NCBI GenBank assembly: GCA_030248195.1
Contig: JASAND010013430.1
Location: 95,695-159,694 of the forward strand
Source: Trissonchulus latispiculum
Taxonomy: Eukaryota; Nematoda; Enoplea; Enoplida; Ironidae
DNA: 64,000 nucleotides
Direction of reading: 5' to 3'
Both the position numbers and the translations under genes were made by a program. The notes beneath the pieces are model-generated. The model was not told the origin of the DNA and did not search any database. It was given only the letters and a program-made list of their open reading frames with translations. Every line of letters starts with the position of its first letter. Positions within the stretch are counted from its first letter, which is position 1. Below, one piece after another: positions 46,525 to 56,391 of the stretch.

Positions 46525-46590
46525 AACGATTCGATCTGTGTCCGGACCAGCGCCAAGCGGACACTCTAACCACTACACTACTCTGACTTG
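46525..46590 (-). ncRNA. tRNA-like sequence, probable SINE head or tRNA pseudogene
   Basis: Read on the minus strand it contains TAGTGTAGTGGTTAGAG, a good match to the RNA polymerase III A box and D arm. A strong stem-loop GTGTCCG...CGGACAC with an enlarged 12-nt loop follows, then GATCGAATCG in B-box position (consensus GGTTCGAATCC). The acceptor ends do not pair and the anticodon arm is abnormal, so it is not a working tRNA gene. Confidence 0.55.
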
Positions 46591-47354
46591 AACAAATTTA
46601 TCGACTAAACCGCGAGACAGAAAATTATGATTTATCTATATATGTTTATTTTTAACAATTTATTTTATCTAAATTCTAAAGCAAAGCAAACACTAATGAA
46701 ACAAATACAGTGCAAGCGCAAAATCAATCTTTTCACACGAAAATTGTAATTGCAGTATTAGGTACTTATTGATTTGTTAAACGTCTGCCATTCAAGTAAC
46801 AGGAAAATAACGCCAGATTTTCGGTAATATGAGAAAAGGCAGACAGTAATAATTTGCAAAACAATTTACAGAGCGAAGAAATTGAAGTAAGTCGACTGCA
46901 ACAATGCTCTGAAAATTGCAAAATTATAGAAAAATTGTTGGGCGAAAAAAACTGCGTACTAGGACATGTGTTGAAGATAGGACGGAAATCCTCCGCGCCA
47001 AGCAATGTACACGCAAAACATAGGAATTCAGATGGGTCAACCCATTACAAGCATACCGCCTCCGGCGGTATAAAAAACCACGAACTGAAGAAAAACTAAA
47101 TGGAAAAGAAAGTAAAAATTACAAAGGTCGCCGAGTTACAAAGGTCGCCACCTAGTTTTTGAGAATATTGGATGGCCCTACTTCAAACAGAGTTGCGATA
47201 TTTTTGTCCTGAACTTAAATGCTGTATTAGCAGTTAACCCTGTAATAGTGATAAGATGGGGGTTCGTAAACCTTCCGGAGGTGGTGCCGGAGAGCCCCAG
47301 ATGTTGCCTATGATTAGCTGGCTATTTATTACAAATAACTAAATGTGGAACCTT
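46591..47354. other. Non-coding stretch
   Basis: Overlapping ORFs on both strands at 46766-47099 have no family signal. Nothing else is recognised. Confidence 0.45.
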
Positions 47355-47358
47355 TTAA

Positions 47359-47804
47359 GGTGGTGATTCCCTTTGGTAACATAAAGTTTGCACCATTATT
47401 ACTCATTCATTACTTGGAGTTAAGAAGCCATTTTTATATCAAATGCTTGCGTAGTTCAAGAAATGTTGGATTAATATTTGATTTCTGCAAAAATGACAAC
47501 TTTTCGACGCCAAAACAAGAAAATCGGCTATATCTCAAGGTAGATAAAAGCTAGAAACTGCTTTAAAAAGCAAAAATGTGAAGCTTAATGAGATCTTTCG
47601 AATGAATATGGTCATAGCTGTATAGCAGCTGCCAAACGTTCAGAAATTGGGGAAAACCACTTCGACCGGGTATCTCGAATTTTTGAATCTGGATTGCGCG
47701 GAGGGTGTTAGAACGCTAAAAGACCTTATTTCTGAAAGTTTCATCAAATTTCATCTTAGTTTACGCCGCTAATCATCAATATGTGCCCAAAAGGAATCAC
47801 CACC
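47359..47804. mobile_element. 446-bp MITE with TTAA target
   Basis: GGTGGTGATTCCCTTTGG (47359 on) and CCAAAAGGAATCACCACC (to 47804) are inverted ends, flanked by TTAA on both sides (47355-47358, 47805-47808). TTAA targets are used by piggyBac and Kolobok transposons. The interior is not palindromic and has no transposase; a 69-codon ORF overlaps it by chance. Confidence 0.8.
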
Positions 47805-47808
47805 TTAA

Positions 47809-48396
47809 AAGAGTTCAGAAAAATTTAAAAAGTTCGGAAAATTTTTTAGTCATATACTGTTAAATTTTAAGTTTGCCCGAACAGCTGTGGAAAAGCTTCA
47901 TAGAGTTGCACAAAATGTTTTAAGACGTTTTATAAGGTTACAAAAGGTTTTTAAAACTAATGGAAAAGTTGCAAAAGTTTTGGAAACGTGTTAAATGCTG
48001 CCTGTAGTGAAATCTAATAACTAGTAACAATTCCCTTTTGTCTAACTAACGTCGTAATCTGTGCTTCGTTCCTTTTTCCATTACATTTTTAGCATAGAAT
48101 CCTCAACTATGTTCAGATTACCTGTTACTACATGTTGGTAGTGAGGATCCTTTAGGGACGACGTAGCACTTTCACATTCGGGTAGGTTATGTTGTCCGTT
48201 TGATCCATCCATCCGAATTTTTTTACAGCATTGTTTGTAATTAAAACATTTGAGGCAAACGGTTTATCGTTGGTGTAGGCGATAATTGGTTTGGCTAAAG
48301 TTACCTGATCTTTGACTGGCCAATTTTCTATGGCTTGTGGGTAATTATAACCGTGGTAGGGTTGATCCTGTCAAAGTCTTATTAGTGGAGTGTATA
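47809..48396. other. Non-coding stretch
   Basis: AT-rich with no ORF or repeat of note. Confidence 0.45.
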
Positions 48397-48745
48397 TAGG
48401 GCTGTGCTGTGACATTAAGAAATTTCTCGGGCCCGGATCGGGCTCGGGGCAATCAACCTCCTCGGGCCGGGCTTCGGCCCGGCCTGGCCTGGCCCGGCCC
48501 GAGCCCGGCCCGAACCCCGAATCCCGCTTCACGGCCCGAGCCCAATGCCCGATTCACGGTCCGAGGAGCCCGAGCGGCCAGAAGAGCCCGAACGGCCGTG
48601 TGCTGCCTGAGCGGCCGGTGCATAGCCCGAGCGGATCAAGTGGACCAAATATAGACCGACAGTTGCGGAGAGTCCCAAAAACGGCTCAAATCGCATCCGA
48701 TTTGTCCGAGCAGTTTTATAAGTATTACGTATCGGTAAAGCCCTA
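48397..48745. mobile_element. GC-rich MITE, copy related to 35452-35877
   Basis: It starts TAGGGCTGTGC and ends AAAGCCCTA. The core is GGGCCGGGCTTCGGCCCGG-type sequence followed by GAGCGGCC units. No 8-bp duplication is visible, so one end may be eroded. The overlapping Pro/Arg/Gly-rich ORFs are repeat artefacts. Confidence 0.7.
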
Positions 48746-48787
48746 GTAAACGGTAAAGTATTGAATCATCCAAAAAAGGAATAAAAA

Positions 48788-49118
48788 TGGACCAATTAAA
48801 CTTTATCCCCTAACAAAAGCTGGTCAACTTTAAAGGCTTAGTGCAAGAGATCAATAGAACTTTAGAGCATGATTTATACAACGTTGGAATGCTCGAGATG
48901 TGCTATATTTAATGGTGTAAAGGCGGTAACTTTGGTAGTCCTTTAAGTTTAACTTTTCATAGCAGCAAGTTACAGCAAACTGCTTTACACAATTAAATGG
49001 AGCGCATCTCGAGCATTCCAACGATGTATAAATCATGGTCTAAAGTTCTGTTGATCTCTTGCAATAAACTTTTGAAGTTGACCAACTTCTGTTCAGAGGA
49101 TAAAGTATAATTGATCCA
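48788..49118. repeat. 331-bp foldback
   Basis: TGGACCAATTAAACTTTATC (48788 on) is inverted at the right as GATAAAGTATAATTGATCCA (to 49118). Further pairs include GGTCAAC/GTTGACC and CATTCCAACG with CGTTGGAATG around CTCGAGATG/CATCTCGAG. Loop near 48940. Non-coding. Confidence 0.8.
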
Positions 49119-49348
49119 TAAACATAAGTCACTCACACAGCATATATTTAGCGGATTTAAACACACAATTGACCACTGACTAAAACGTGGGAAGTTGGCT
49201 AAGCTTTTCTTGGTAACTTCCTTGTACTAAACCAGAGTTTGTCTGACGCCGTAGCAGAGTAACTAAAACAGTTCCTTCTGAATTTTGCAAATGTTTGTTT
49301 AATGAAAATTTGCCGCTAACTAACCCATAACTTTTTGCAGATAAAAAA

Positions 49349-49587
49349 CCTGTTTTGTTTTTGTTTGTTTGTTTACTTGTTGTTGGCACACATTTTAGTT
49401 TATTTCAGTAGCTTAAGCAATCATCACGTAAGGCACCAAAAAAGGTACCTTAAACGTTTATGCGATAACACATTGCGGCTCATAAATTACTTAAGTGCTT
49501 CGGGAAACACAACTACCTTAACTTGTATTTGTGGTATAATCGTAATTGGTACCGCTAACTGCGCATATCCCCACATCTTCTCCTGTC
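49349..49587 (+). repeat. Left direct repeat of the Penelope-like element
   Basis: Contains a GTTT tract, GGCACACATTTTAGTTTATT and ACCGCTAACTGCGCATATCC, repeated at 55820-56067. No hammerhead ribozyme core (CTGATGA...GAAA) was found by eye in either copy. Confidence 0.85.
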
Positions 49588-49796
49588 TTTGGTTTCAGCC
49601 CACACCCATAGTGGCCCTTCAGCGTGCTCTTCCCTATGGGATAGGGTTGTGCGTGTGGGCACGCCGTAATTCCAGCATCCTAATATTTTCACCAGTCACC
49701 ATATACCACTAAATCTCTATTCCCAGGTACTACCTCTTACTTGCCTCAGCCCTCAATACGATTTCTGACTACCCTTTGGACTTGCACTACCGAACC

Positions 49797-50409
49797 TCCG
49801 TTTTTTATATATTAATCACTATGAACAGTCCATATACGAAAAATGCCGGCACGGGCTCCGTATCAAGGCCGGAGAATACATGCCCGCCCAATGCTTCAAA
49901 GGAATCGGACTTAAAAACGACTGATGACGGGGCTGTGGACGATCTCTCCAGTCTTCCCCAATCGAATATTCACGGCAACACCAGTAGGTTGAACTGCTGT
50001 CAAACTAACAATAGTAGTGGAATGAAGTGCAACACTCGTAGGTGCTTTACGTGGACTGTATTTAAGGAAGGTAACTGCTACAAAGGATATTACAGTAATA
50101 CTAGTTTTCCAATAAATAATAAAGCTGACGTACCTATCAACTGTAATACGGAAAATGTTACTTATTTAATCACATGCACTAAATGTAGACTACAGTACGT
50201 AGGTGAAACAGGTAGGAAGCTTAAATTTAGAGTTAATGAGCACAATAATAGCATTCAGAACCCTTTTAAGGCAGATTGTAAGTCAGTTGCAGCACATTTT
50301 AATATCGGTGAATGTAAGCAAAATTGAAGCATTTCAGGTCTCTGGTGATCCACAGTTCGATAAGGATACTCGTAGAAAAAGAGAAGCATACTGGATAAAA
50401 AGCGGTTAA
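49797..50409 (+). pseudogene. GIY-YIG endonuclease domain of the Penelope-like element
   Basis: The ORF 49776-50327 (183 codons) runs from a Ser/Asn/Thr-rich N-terminus, through a Cys cluster (KCNTRRC...NCYKGY...NC) that may bind zinc, into the GIY-YIG core TYLITCTKCRLQYVGETGRK. The domain's end (RRKREAYWIKS) follows in another frame up to 50409, so an indel lies near 50300. The nuclease nicks target DNA in Penelope-like transposition. The upstream Cys cluster fits the Naiad type. Confidence 0.75.
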
Positions 50410-50639
50410 AAACTAAAACACCTTATGCCCTTAATGAACTACTAATCGGGGAAATTACAACAAAAAGGTACTAGAAAATCTACACCTGAATATCCGTAAC
50501 CATAATAATACGCGTCCTAAAACAAACAAATACATACAACAATTACCTTAACAGAAACAGATATAAATACCTGATCACGATAATACTACGCATAAATACG
50601 TATATGACATTGTTAACAAACTCTGTAAAAACAATTAAA

Positions 50640-52199
50640 GCTTGCACTCATCATTAATGAAAGTTATAAAAACAACCCTAAATATAATTTAGTCAGACAT
50701 TTAGCCGATAGTAAGTTAAACCAAATAAAAAACCGTAACACAAAATCTAAAAAATGCAATAAAGAACATATAACTTTCAACTTTAGGGATACAATTATAG
50801 ATAAAATAAATCTTAATAAAATTAAAAAGGACAGTTCTCATTTATTTCCAAGCAGTACTACTGTCAAAGAACTACACCACCCCAGGATATTTTATAAATG
50901 CAATCCTCCTATATTCACCCAAGTGTATAGCTATAAAAAAACCATCACCAAATTGAATGTGGATGAATGGCTCCACACATACAATACTAAAGGGTTTTCA
51001 ATGTAACTGTCATCTAAATACAAACTCGGATACTACACACAAACATATTATCACTGGTAATCTCAAAATACTAGACAATCCTGAACTGGAGGATATTCTC
51101 AAAAATAGTACTAAATATAAAGTTCAGGATACACTCAACACAAATATTATCACAAACGATTTTAAAAAAGGATTACATAATTATATAGAAAAATTACATC
51201 GTAAATATAAAATGGACAAAATTTTTTTAACTAATTGGGCGGATAATATTATCAGTAATATAGAATCTGCCCTTAAAACTCATTCTAAAAGATACAATAA
51301 AAATAGTAAAATAAATTTAAAAGCTTTATTAATGGATACACACTCTCGGTATGTTCTTACTCCTGTAGATAAAGCCAACCAAAACATTGCTATCATATGT
51401 AAGGAATTCTATATCTATAGCACTCTGAAGGAGTTGGGTATCCTACCTAGGTAGTGGCTCAAATACATATGTAATTTCAAATTTAAATTACTTAGACATC
51501 TACAATATTATATCTAAGTATTATAAAAAACAAACATTCAATTAGACAATTATAGACAACTCCCTCATATCTATTGAATACCAAAATTTCATTAAAACCC
51601 TATAAAATTTAGGACTGTCAGCACTCACTAAACCATTATCAATGTTAATAGACAGCGCCTTAAAACTTATTACTGTTTCTGATCTAGATACGGTAAGGTA
51701 TCAAAGACATTTCTAAAACAAAATTCCTACTGGGTTATTGGCAGTAGCCAAGCTATTTTGGCCAATATAACAAAATCAACGAAACAAACTCGGCAAAAAC
51801 TGTAAATACTTATGACTTCACTACCTTAAACCTACGCCATTGACACAATATCTAGCAATTTGGAAGAATTAATTAATAAAACTATGAGATACCATATGCA
51901 TAAAGTTAAGTTATGTGATAGATGGGGTACCACTAAGAACACTAAAGATGTAATTACCGCCGAAATACTGATAAACCACATCAAATTCCTTTTAAACAAC
52001 TTGTATTTTACTTGTGGCAATCGAATCTTTAAGGAAACTGTTAGTATACCTATGGGTAGCAATGCTGCTCCATCTATTAATAACCTCGTTCTTCATAACA
52101 TGGAATTTAATTATATTCATCGTAATAAGGATAAAGCCACAGCTAAGTTTCTTGGAAAATCATTTAGGCTAATAGATGATATAACTGTACTAAAATAAT
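50640..52199 (+). pseudogene. Reverse transcriptase remnant of the Penelope-like element
   Basis: Pieces in changing frames. 50957-51454 includes THSRYVLTPVDKANQNIAII, typical of the N-terminal part of Penelope RT. 51860-52198 includes IPMGSNAAPSINNLVLHNME (the PMG...P block) and FRLIDDI, the catalytic -DD- motif. Stops and shifts occur between and after them. The C-terminal part is displaced beyond the MULE or lost. Confidence 0.8.
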
Positions 52200-52348
52200 A
52201 ATCAGGTACAGTAGTATATGTACCAAATACAAAGACTTTATTAAGTGGACTTAACAGCAAGTAATATGCTAAAATGCAGAGGATATACACATAAATTTAT
52301 TAAAAACAGTTTCTATAGAACAATATACCAACAATCTGACAGGTAGAG

Positions 52349-52552
52349 TCTCACTCGGTACGAGTCCCACTCGGTACTTTTTTAATCTTTCTCGAACAGT
52401 CCCATTCGGTACTGTTGTCTCACTCGGTACGTTTGAGTCCCACTCGGTACTTTTGAGTCTCACTCGGTACTTTTGAGTCCCACTCGGTACTTTATTGTCT
52501 CACTCGGTACTTTTGTGTCCCACTCGGTACTTTCTGTCCCACTCGGAACTTT
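52349..52552 (-). repeat. Left MULE end array (ten GTACCGAGTGGGAC units)
   Basis: Ten copies of GTCCCACTCGGTAC (or GTCTCAC...) at roughly 20-bp spacing, with linkers TTTTGA or similar. Probably the transposase-binding sites, since the opposite end carries the inverted array. Confidence 0.85.
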
Positions 52553-52773
52553 TTGTCTGTGAGTCGCCCCATTACGTTTTGACAAGATTTATTTTCACAA
52601 TTTATGTTGTTACCAAGCAAACAAACAAACAAATAGATGAACCAACAAACAAACAAGCAAGCAAAGAATCAAACTTGTCAAAATTGATAAGACTGGGAAA
52701 ACATACAAGCGTACATACATACAAACACACAACATACAGGGAAAACAAATAATGCAATAACATTTAAAAACAT

Positions 52774-54780
52774 TTAACCCAATAAATTCTGAACATAGTC
52801 AAGGTACAATAAGATTTCATTGTCAACAAGGTTATGGTAGTTAGGATTATGAGGGTCCAAATTAGCAATTGAATTTTGAAACTGATTTTTTGCCTGTTCA
52901 ATGCGGATATCGTTTTGAATGTACCGTTCTTGTCGAGGGACAGGAGCAGCACCAGCTTCCAGTTGACGGCGTCGGGCTTGAATCAAATGATGGAATTCCT
53001 GAAATTCGACCAGAAAGATTGAAAGGCGTGGATGCAACTGGCGAAACTTGGCATTTAGACTATTGTTATAGCCTTCAGCATTATTTGTGGTGCGAGGGCC
53101 ATCATTTTTGAAATGATTGCACAACGCAATCTTGGCTTCATTGCGAAGCCACTGGCGCTGAAAATACGCAGCAAATGAGGTTAAATTCGCATCAACAATT
53201 GGATCTCCGGTAAACGGTGGCTGTGACAGCATGCGATCCCACGCTGGCTGAACCATATGAGAATGAGACGGAAGGAGAGGAAGCGACATCAGACGACGAA
53301 TCCAGGTCTTCACAGGAATGAATTGTGGGGCATTGAATCCGTTAGCTTGTCCCTGATCGTAAACGGGTTTTAGTCCCTTGGCAGCAGCATTCCGGTAAAT
53401 AGCTTGAGAATAATGGAAGAGGCATCCTTTGACATCAACTGCAGGCATCACTGCTTTAAAAGCAGAAATCGCTGACTCTTCATAGTCGAAGTGGGCGCAT
53501 TTAAGAGCACCCAAATTACCAAAAATATGAATGATTCTTCCGCGGACGGTTGTGAATAATTGTTCGTATACAGGTTGTGTTTTAGACGGAAGTAAGGCAT
53601 GAACGGCGGCAAGGCATTCACCATTGAGGAAACCAAAGATTACATACAATTGGGCAAATGCAAAGTCAGTGGGGCGATACTGAAAGGTTCCATCAGCGAC
53701 CCAGTGTGATGACTGATGGAGAAGCTGCAAATCACCACGGCTGGCAAGAATGAGCGTCGGCGGGTTGTCTTGGCGAAGAATTATGTATTCCTCCCCATAT
53801 TCTGGATCAGCAGCGTCGCGGGACGTTGCTCCGGAAAGGGTCATGCACAGGCGGTCGGGCAGATTATTGATGGAGTCGATGACAGGATATTTGTTGTTGT
53901 AGGCACGGTAAAGGGAAGATCTCATGCTGCGAAATGTCTGAAGCTCTTGCTCGACAGCATTTCGGTGGGCGTGATCATCTGCGCTCATCCTGGCAACCTG
54001 AAATTAAAAGTAAATTTGCAGAGACATAAAACATAGGCATAATAGAAATATATTCGCAATGATACACGTATTCGTATTCATATATTCGTATACGAAGAAT
54101 GCAAATAATTTTTGTAAAGGAAGAAGATATTTTTGAGCGACGACTGAGGAATAAAAGCTGTACTACATACTACACCATAACACCAAATTACCTTGACGGC
54201 TGCTTCTTGATAAGCCTCCCTAGGACGCTTTCCCTTCTTGGCATCTGCTTTAGCTGACATCTTTAGCTGATCGGCTTCCACTGATTCTGCCATATCAGGA
54301 AGGCAAAAATGGGGATTCCGTGGGTTATCAGGGTCTGTTTGGATCATGTTATTATGAACACGAATGACAGGAACAATAGCTTGAGCATTGTCTTGGTGCT
54401 TCAGCTTATGGCAACCTGAAGAAAAATTAAACATTAATAAACCAAGTCATATACGGAACAAAAGCATGGTAAACTAAAGCAAATAACGGTTCCTTGAAGC
54501 TTATACATGACTTAAAGAGATTTCGCGATGCTTGAACTGAATAAACTGAATGACTGAATAAACTCCGTGCCCCGCTTTATTAATATATTAATTTAGATGC
54601 AGTTTTAAATGAAAATCAGCATTACTTACCTGAACATTTCCATATAGAACTGTCGTTAGTTCTACTTTTGATCGTGAACACAAAAGTCCGTCCAGCATGA
54701 TCTAATGATGAGTAGAGGATACAATCACCACCAGTTCTAGTTTTTCCATATTTAACGAGAACAGGAACAAACTGTGCCAT
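52774..54780 (-). CDS. MULE transposase with FLYWCH zinc finger
   Basis: Three exons (54780-54630, 54415-54192, 53997-52774) with GT-AG junctions and matching phases, giving 532 residues. Exons 1 and 2 form a FLYWCH-type zinc finger: the TWKC-like SIWKCSGCHK lies across the junction and the His pair further on (H...NPH). Exon 2 ends in a Lys-rich segment (AKADAKKGKRPR) that could be a nuclear signal. Exon 3 holds the MULE catalytic core: VADGTF with the first Asp, a second Asp-containing region (CAHFDYEES) followed by CLFHYSQ, and NNAEGYNNSLN with the Glu. It moves the element by cut-and-paste in the nucleus. Open throughout, so possibly active. The FLYWCH finger may bind the end arrays. Confidence 0.88.
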
Positions 54781-54827
54781 TTCGGCAAAAGAAGTAAACA
54801 GAACTGTGAAATCTTAATGCAAACGCT

Positions 54828-54837
54828 AGTTTTTATA
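54828..54837 (-). promoter_or_regulatory. TATA box of the MULE transposase gene
   Basis: CACTATAAAA on the minus strand lies about 50 bases upstream of the start codon at 54780, consistent with a compact promoter inside the element. Confidence 0.55.
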
Positions 54838-54992
54838 GTGTGAATTCAGGCGCCACCTTGACTGATATTAATTTACTGTAAATTTTCTTCTATGGCCATT
54901 GTCCGCACTGGCGCCACAGATACATTCTACTTCTTGATTTTAAAATAACTAGAGCTGACATAATTGTTGCTAACCAGTAAAATGCAATTTCA

Positions 54993-55212
54993 AGTACCGA
55001 GCTGGACAAAACGTACCGAGTGGGACACAAAAGTACCGAGTGAGATTCTAAAGTACCGACTGGGACTCAAAAGTACCGAGTGGGACTCAAAAGTACCGAG
55101 TGGGACTCAAAAGTACCGAATGGGACGCTTATTATTTAAATTTGGAAAGTACCGAGTGGGACGCAGTACCGAGTGGGACTGAATTTTTAGGTAAAAGTAC
55201 CGAGTGATACAC
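54993..55212 (+). repeat. Right MULE end array (ten GTACCGAGTGGGAC units)
   Basis: Ten copies of GTACCGAGTGGGAC, mostly with CAAAA linkers, inverted relative to the left array. The seventh and ninth units have longer linkers. Confidence 0.85.
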
Positions 55213-55328
55213 AATCATCTGACATACCAGCAAAATACGATTTAAAAACTGACAATATCAAAGACAGATGGACTGCAATAAAGAATGTGATAATCTAAAT
55301 ACCTGGCTCTCCTGTTGATGATGAAATG

Positions 55329-55424
55329 AAATCCCGGCCTTGCCGGCCAATGAAATCCCGGCTTTGCCGGCCCATGTAAACCCGGCTCTGCCGGCCCATG
55401 TAAACCCGGCTCTGCCGGCCATTC
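55329..55424. repeat. Four CCCGGCTCTGCCGGCC hairpin units
   Basis: Units of about 24 bp, each with an inverted CCGGC...GCCGG core, joined by CATGTAAA or AATGAAAT. They sit in the 3' part of the Penelope-like element, beyond the MULE. Confidence 0.8.
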
Positions 55425-55819
55425 ACTACCGTCCTGCACCTTTCCCTAATTCTTTATTCATAAATTTCTATGGACTAAGATCAGGATGATTCAGGTCTCA
55501 TAGAGGCTGGCCTAACCAGTTATTTCGTAATCTTATATCTTATTGCTATTTATATTTAATTAAAGTTAACTGGATCCCTCTGACGATGTATCATTCTGGT
55601 CCTAGTCCACTCTGGCCCACTGGTAAAAACATCATACGGCGTTCTACACTTTTCCAGCTAATTGTAAAACCAATTCGACATCTTACTTTTTCATGGTCAG
55701 AATCTAAGGGATAAGGACCGAAAGACTCTGATTAACCTATTAAATTGATCAGTACATATGTATCAAACCAGTAATTAATTTCTTTCTGTATTTGTTTAAA
55801 TAAGCCCCATCTATCCCTT

Positions 55820-56067
55820 ATCCTGTTTTGTTTTGTTTTTGTTTGTTTGTTTATTTGTTGTTGGCACACATTTTAGTTTATTTCAGTAGCTTAAGCAATC
55901 ATCACGTAAGGCATCAAAAAAGGTACCTTAAACATTTATGCTATAACACATTGCGGCTCATAAATTACTGAAGTGATTCGGGAAACACAACTACCTTAAC
56001 TTGTATTTGTGGTATAATCGTAATTGGTACCGCTAACTGCGCATATCCCTCCATCTTCTCCTATCTA
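55820..56067 (+). repeat. Right direct repeat of the Penelope-like element
   Basis: Copy of 49349-49587 in the same orientation, with a slightly longer GTTTT tract and scattered substitutions. Confidence 0.85.
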
Positions 56068-56277
56068 AAGCTTAGCATTTCGCAACATGCTTGCCAATAG
56101 CATTTGGTTAGAATTATGTTCTAAACTTTTCTATATACATACACATGTTAAAAATGTAACGCTTCTGATATGTATGTATGTATGCTAAGCACTGAAGAAA
56201 ACAAACAGTGTGTGAACAAGGGTAGTCACAAGTCACAACAAAAAATCAATATTTTTCAGCAATGAGAAACTACACAT

Positions 56278-56391
56278 AGCTGGGCTCAACAGAGAATTCG
56301 GGCCGGGCTCGGGCGGGGCCGTCTCAGTAAAAACTCGGGCCGGGACGGATAGAGCATGAAGCCCGCGTCACGGCCTTGGCGCAACCCTAAG
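56278..56391. mobile_element. Short GC-rich MITE remnant
   Basis: The right end GGCGCAACCCTA matches the terminus TAGGGTTGCGCC of the copy at 62801. The core is GGGCCGGGCTCGGGCGGGGCC. The left end is poorly preserved. Confidence 0.55.

Larger units (their letters stand above)
52342..55216 (-). mobile_element. MULE DNA transposon, apparently intact, inserted in the Penelope-like element
   Basis: The 8-bp ATCTGACA flanks both sides (52334-52341, 55217-55224); MULEs make 8-9 bp duplications. Each end carries an array of ten GTACCGAGTGGGAC units in opposite orientation, with a spliced FLYWCH-MULE transposase gene between. Total 2875 bp. No internal damage was seen. Confidence 0.9.
49349..56067 (+). 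mobile_element. Decayed Penelope-like element with GIY-YIG upstream of RT (Naiad-like)
   Basis: The direct repeats 49349-49587 and 55820-56067 (CCTGTTTTGT to CATCTTCTCCT, about 95% alike) bracket GIY-YIG and then RT coding remnants on the plus strand. Such direct repeats resemble the pseudo-LTRs of Penelope-like elements. The canonical Penelope order is RT then GIY-YIG; the reverse order defines the Naiad clade. A MULE transposon (52342-55216) is inserted within it; without that the element is about 3.8 kb. Several frameshifts make it inactive. Confidence 0.78.

Noticed and set aside
48390..48746. 118-codon Pro/Arg/Gly-rich ORF
   Set aside because: Lies entirely within the GC-rich MITE; low-complexity by-product.
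49335..49712. 125-codon ORF at the left edge of the Penelope-like element
   Set aside because: It overlaps the direct repeat and is not open in the second copy; no domain.
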